DNA of 64,000 bases, taken from JAGQOZ01 sp041399205 (GTDB taxonomy: Bacteria; Planctomycetota; Planctomycetia; Pirellulales; Pirellulaceae). Both the position numbers and the translations under genes were made by a program. Every line of letters begins with the position of its first letter. The stretch's first letter is position 1. Where the stretch lies: assembly GCA_041399205.1 (NCBI GenBank), contig JAWKTK010000020.1:62001-126000 (forward strand). Direction: 5' to 3'. This document shows, piece after piece, positions 61,407 through 64,000 of the stretch. The notes under the pieces were generated by a model. It had not been told where the DNA came from and searched no databases. It saw only the letters and a list, made by a program, of their open reading frames with translations.

Positions 61407-61438
61407 GGCGACACCGCAAACACGGTGTCGCCTTTTTT
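61407..61438 (+). terminator. Rho-independent terminator
   Basis: Perfect 10-bp stem GGCGACACCG / CGGTGTCGCC with a six-base loop, followed by TTTTTT, 33 bp after the PEP-CTERM gene. Confidence 0.95.
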
Positions 61439-61460
61439 CGTTCAAGGAATACAAGGCGAC

Positions 61461-61497
61461 TTGACGACCGACATCTTAGTGTTATATTTACACTAAG
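61461..61497 (+). promoter_or_regulatory. Sigma-70 promoter with overlapping palindromic operator for pncB-nadE
   Basis: TTGACG (61461-61466), a 16-base spacer, and TATATT (61483-61488). The perfect palindrome arms CTTAGTG (61475-61481) and CACTAAG (61491-61497) flank nine bases that contain the -10 element, so a bound dimer would block RNA polymerase. Given the downstream genes, a regulator of NAD salvage such as NrtR is a candidate; this identity is inference. Confidence 0.75.
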
Positions 61498-61505
61498 AAA
61501 GGACG

Positions 61506-62984
61506 GTGATTGCAGTGGATAATTGCTATCTCCCGCATGCTTCGCTTTTGACCGATTTGTATCAACTGACCATGTCGTATGGATATTTCCACAGCGGGAT
61601 GGCTCGGCGGCGAGCGGTCTTTCAGTTGAGTTTCCGGCGTTGCCCGTTTGGCGGCGAATATGCCATTGCGGCGGGTTTGGGTTCGGCGCTAGATTGGGTC
61701 GAACACTTTGGATTCGGCCGAGACGACATCGCCTACCTACGGACGCTGACCGGCGCGAATGGGCGTCCCTTGTTTTCGGAAGACTTTCTCCGCTTTCTGA
61801 GTTCGGCTCGCTTCGATTGTGACATCGACGCCGTTCCGGAAGGGACAGCCGTGTTTCCGCACGAACCGCTGGTGCGAGTTTCCGGGCCGCTTTGGCAATG
61901 CCAGCTGATAGAAACGGCGCTGCTGAACATGATCAACTTTCAGACGTTGATTGCCACCAAGGCCAGCCGAGTTTGTCGAGCGGCGGAGGGCGAACCGGTG
62001 CTGGAATTTGGGTTGCGTCGAGCTCAGGGGCCGGACGGCGGACTGTCGGCTACTCGAGCTGCCATGATCGGCGGTTGTGCAGCCACTTCCAATGTGTTGG
62101 CTGGCAAGATATTGGACGTTCCGGTGAAGGGAACGCACGCGCACAGCTGGGTGATGGCGTTTCCGGACGAACGGACCGCGTTCCAAAAGTACGCCGAGGC
62201 GATGCCTAACAACTGTGTTTTTCTGGTTGATACGTACGATACGCTTCGCGGTGTGGAACTGGCAGCTCAAATCGGAGTGAAGTTGAACGAAAAAGGGCAT
62301 TCGCTAGTGGGCGTTCGCTTGGATTCGGGAGACTTCGTTTCGCTCAGCCAGGAAGCTCGTCACATCCTAGACGAACACGGCCTGACCGGTGCCGCAATTG
62401 TTGGCAGCAACGATCTGGACGAATATGAAATCGTTCGGCTCAAACAACAGGGCGCCAAGATCGATACCTGGGGCGTGGGCACTCGTTTGATCACCGGCCA
62501 CGATCAACCTGCCTTGGGTGGCGTCTACAAACTGGCCGCTATTGAAGACGAAAACGGCGTCCTGCAGCCCAAGATGAAAATTTCCAACGAACCCGCCAAA
62601 TCTTCCATTCCGGGTGCGCTGCAAATTCGACGCTTTTCGCAAGGAGCCAAACATGTCGGCGACGTGCTGTATGACACTCAGCTTCCAACAACCGATTTGG
62701 CAAGCGGAACGGATCTGGCCACGGGTCAAAGTGTAACCCTGGAAGGTGTGGGTCATGATTTACTAATTCCGTTTGTCGAAAATGGCACTCGCTTGCACGA
62801 CAACGATGCCGTGATGGAAATTCGCAAACGAACGTTGCGAGAAATCAGTCGTTTGCCGGACGATTGCCTGCGGTTGGAAGATCCCGTTCGCTATCCCGTT
62901 GCCTTGGAAAATCGACTTCATCAACAACGCGCGGGCCTGATGGCGGCTCACCAATCGAACATGCTGGAAATGGAACAACCATGA
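61506..62984 (+). CDS. pncB: Nicotinate phosphoribosyltransferase
   Basis: 492 residues. Motifs of the family: LTDLYQLTMSYGYF, the histidine phosphorylation region GTHAHSWVMAF, VDTYDTLRGVE, GVRLDSGDFVSLSQEAR, GSNDLDEYEIVRLKQQGAKI and WGVGTRLITG. GTG at 61506 is only three bases after AAAGGA; GTG at 61515 (spacing 11) is an equally possible start. Converts nicotinate and PRPP to NaMN in NAD salvage. Its stop overlaps the nadE start (ATGA), so the two are coupled. Confidence 0.95.
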   Translation: MIAVDNCYLPHASLLTDLYQLTMSYGYFHSGMARRRAVFQLSFRRCPFGGEYAIAAGLGSALDWVEHFGFGRDDIAYLRTLTGANGRPLFSEDFLRFLSSARFDCDIDAVPEGTAVFPHEPLVRVSGPLWQCQLIETALLNMINFQTLIATKASRVCRAAEGEPVLEFGLRRAQGPDGGLSATRAAMIGGCAATSNVLAGKILDVPVKGTHAHSWVMAFPDERTAFQKYAEAMPNNCVFLVDTYDTLRGVELAAQIGVKLNEKGHSLVGVRLDSGDFVSLSQEARHILDEHGLTGAAIVGSNDLDEYEIVRLKQQGAKIDTWGVGTRLITGHDQPALGGVYKLAAIEDENGVLQPKMKISNEPAKSSIPGALQIRRFSQGAKHVGDVLYDTQLPTTDLASGTDLATGQSVTLEGVGHDLLIPFVENGTRLHDNDAVMEIRKRTLREISRLPDDCLRLEDPVRYPVALENRLHQQRAGLMAAHQSNMLEMEQP

Positions 62985-64000
62985 AACTAATCAAAGTTGC
63001 GGCGGCCGTGTTAAACCAAACGCCTCTGGACTGGCCAGGGAACACCGACCGTATTCGCCAAGCGATTTCTCTGGCGCACGGCGAAGGCGTCTCGATCCTG
63101 TGCCTGCCCGAATTGTGCATCACCGGCTACGGATGCGAAGATGCGTTTCATTCGCCCGGAGTGCATGTCACGGCCTTTCAAATTCTGACCGAATTGGCCG
63201 AATCCACCTGTGACATGATTGTGTCATTCGGCTTGCCAGTCATGCACGCCGGCGGCGTCTTTAACACCGCGTGCCTGGTAGCCAACGGTCAGATTCTAGG
63301 ATTCGTCGGCAAGCAATTCTTGGCAGGCGACGGCATCCACTATGAACCTCGCTGGTTCAAACGCTGGCCAGCCGACACCACTGCCACGCTGCACATTGGC
63401 GGGAAAGATTATCCGATTGGTGATCTGCTGTTTCGCTGTGGCGATGTGCGGATTGGCTTTGAAATCTGCGAAGATGCTTGGGTGGGCGAGCGGCCCGGAG
63501 CGGATTTGGCTGCACGCGGTGCGGATATCATTTTGAATCCCAGTGCCAGCCATTTTGCGTTTGGCAAGCATCAGGTTCGCAAACGGTTTGTACTGGAGGG
63601 TTCTCGTGCGTTTCAAGTCAGCTACGTCTATGCGAATTTATTGGGCAACGAATCGGGCCGAGCGATCTTTGACGGCGATGCGATGATTGCGTCGAATGGT
63701 CAGATCCTGGCTGCCGGTGAACGACTTTCGTTTGCCGACGTCGGCCTGACATCGGCGTTGATCGATGTCGACGCGACGCGAATGCAGCGAGCGCGTACGG
63801 CCAGCTTCGATCCCGACGTGCAAACAGACCCGGATTATGTGGTGAATTGTGATTTTTCGTTCCCGAATCCGGAACCGATGCACGCCGAAGTGATTCGACA
63901 GGACTGGGAAGATGTGCACGAGCCGAAAGCCGAAGAGTTCACTCGAGCAGTCGCGTTAGGCCTGTTCGACTACGTTCGCAAGAGCCGATCGTCCGGCGTG
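62981..64000 (+). CDS. nadE: Glutamine-dependent NAD+ synthetase (N-terminal part; runs off window)
   Basis: 340 codons are visible. The N-terminal amidohydrolase domain has Glu in LPELCITGYG, Lys in GKQFLAGDG and the nucleophile Cys in FEICEDAW, the nitrilase-type triad that frees ammonia from glutamine. The C-terminal synthetase (ATP pyrophosphatase) domain would lie beyond 64000; VALGLFDYVRKSRSSGV at the edge is its start. Overlaps pncB by four bases. Makes NAD from NaAD. Confidence 0.95.
   Translation, partial: MKLIKVAAAVLNQTPLDWPGNTDRIRQAISLAHGEGVSILCLPELCITGYGCEDAFHSPGVHVTAFQILTELAESTCDMIVSFGLPVMHAGGVFNTACLVANGQILGFVGKQFLAGDGIHYEPRWFKRWPADTTATLHIGGKDYPIGDLLFRCGDVRIGFEICEDAWVGERPGADLAARGADIILNPSASHFAFGKHQVRKRFVLEGSRAFQVSYVYANLLGNESGRAIFDGDAMIASNGQILAAGERLSFADVGLTSALIDVDATRMQRARTASFDPDVQTDPDYVVNCDFSFPNPEPMHAEVIRQDWEDVHEPKAEEFTRAVALGLFDYVRKSRSSGV

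Overview
The window looks like a chromosomal stretch from a planctomycete, most likely a member of the Pirellulales. This rests on family content: paired DUF1501 and DUF1549/DUF1553 cytochrome-like proteins, a DUF1587/1592/1588/1585 plus DUF1552 pair, several PEP-CTERM and dockerin-bearing secreted proteins, Tad-type pseudopilins, a ThuA protein and a PQQ-type sugar dehydrogenase fused to PKD and cytochrome c. No rRNA, tRNA, CRISPR array or complete transposase was found.

Layout. 1-6.4 kb (minus) carries exopolysaccharide functions: a GumC/Wzz-like chain-length protein running off the left edge, a Wza-like lipoprotein, two related secreted regulatory-domain proteins, a zinc peptidase and a CpsB-type tyrosine phosphatase. 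6.7-10.7 kb (plus) holds a lone FabH, a BLUF photoreceptor and two secreted proteins. 10.7-16.4 kb (minus) holds a DUF1501 protein, a Uma2 protein, two small proteins and an ABC-2 exporter. 16.6-18.8 kb is a tandem array of about eleven 200-bp units, each able to form a hairpin. 18.8-30.5 kb holds the DUF1501/PSD1 pair, a broken PEP-CTERM gene, ThuA, the DUF1592/DUF1552 operon and a HEAT-repeat protein. 30.5-36.8 kb (minus) has frame-broken TadE and TadG, a secreted protein, an S46 peptidase and an FMN glutamate-synthase-like protein. 37-41.2 kb (plus) has the sugar dehydrogenase and a Gfo/Idh/MocA oxidoreductase.

41.4-48.8 kb (minus) is the most unusual region: a polymorphic-toxin island. 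It has one complete membrane-anchored Hint protein with a variable C-terminal tip, two N-terminal fragments and one C-terminal fragment of the same backbone, two orphan tips, four candidate immunity genes, a nucleotidyltransferase, a HicAB module and two copies of a GC-rich palindromic repeat. Tips join the backbone at a shared short sequence (GCCCCA), which suggests cassette exchange.

49-64 kb is housekeeping: rpmF-fabD-fabG-acpP-fabF, ruvC-ruvA-ruvB, ispF and cysS on the minus strand; then a LamG/dockerin PEP-CTERM protein and a pncB-nadE operon behind a strong promoter that overlaps a palindrome on the plus strand. REP-like hairpins (TAGCCCGAAGCG family) sit in several gaps.

A caution for any reader: many genes are split by single-base frameshifts, often in short homopolymers, including the normally indispensable fabG and ruvC. 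I read most of these as sequence or assembly errors, not true gene decay. Heavily split genes are listed as pseudogene for bookkeeping and described as frameshifted.
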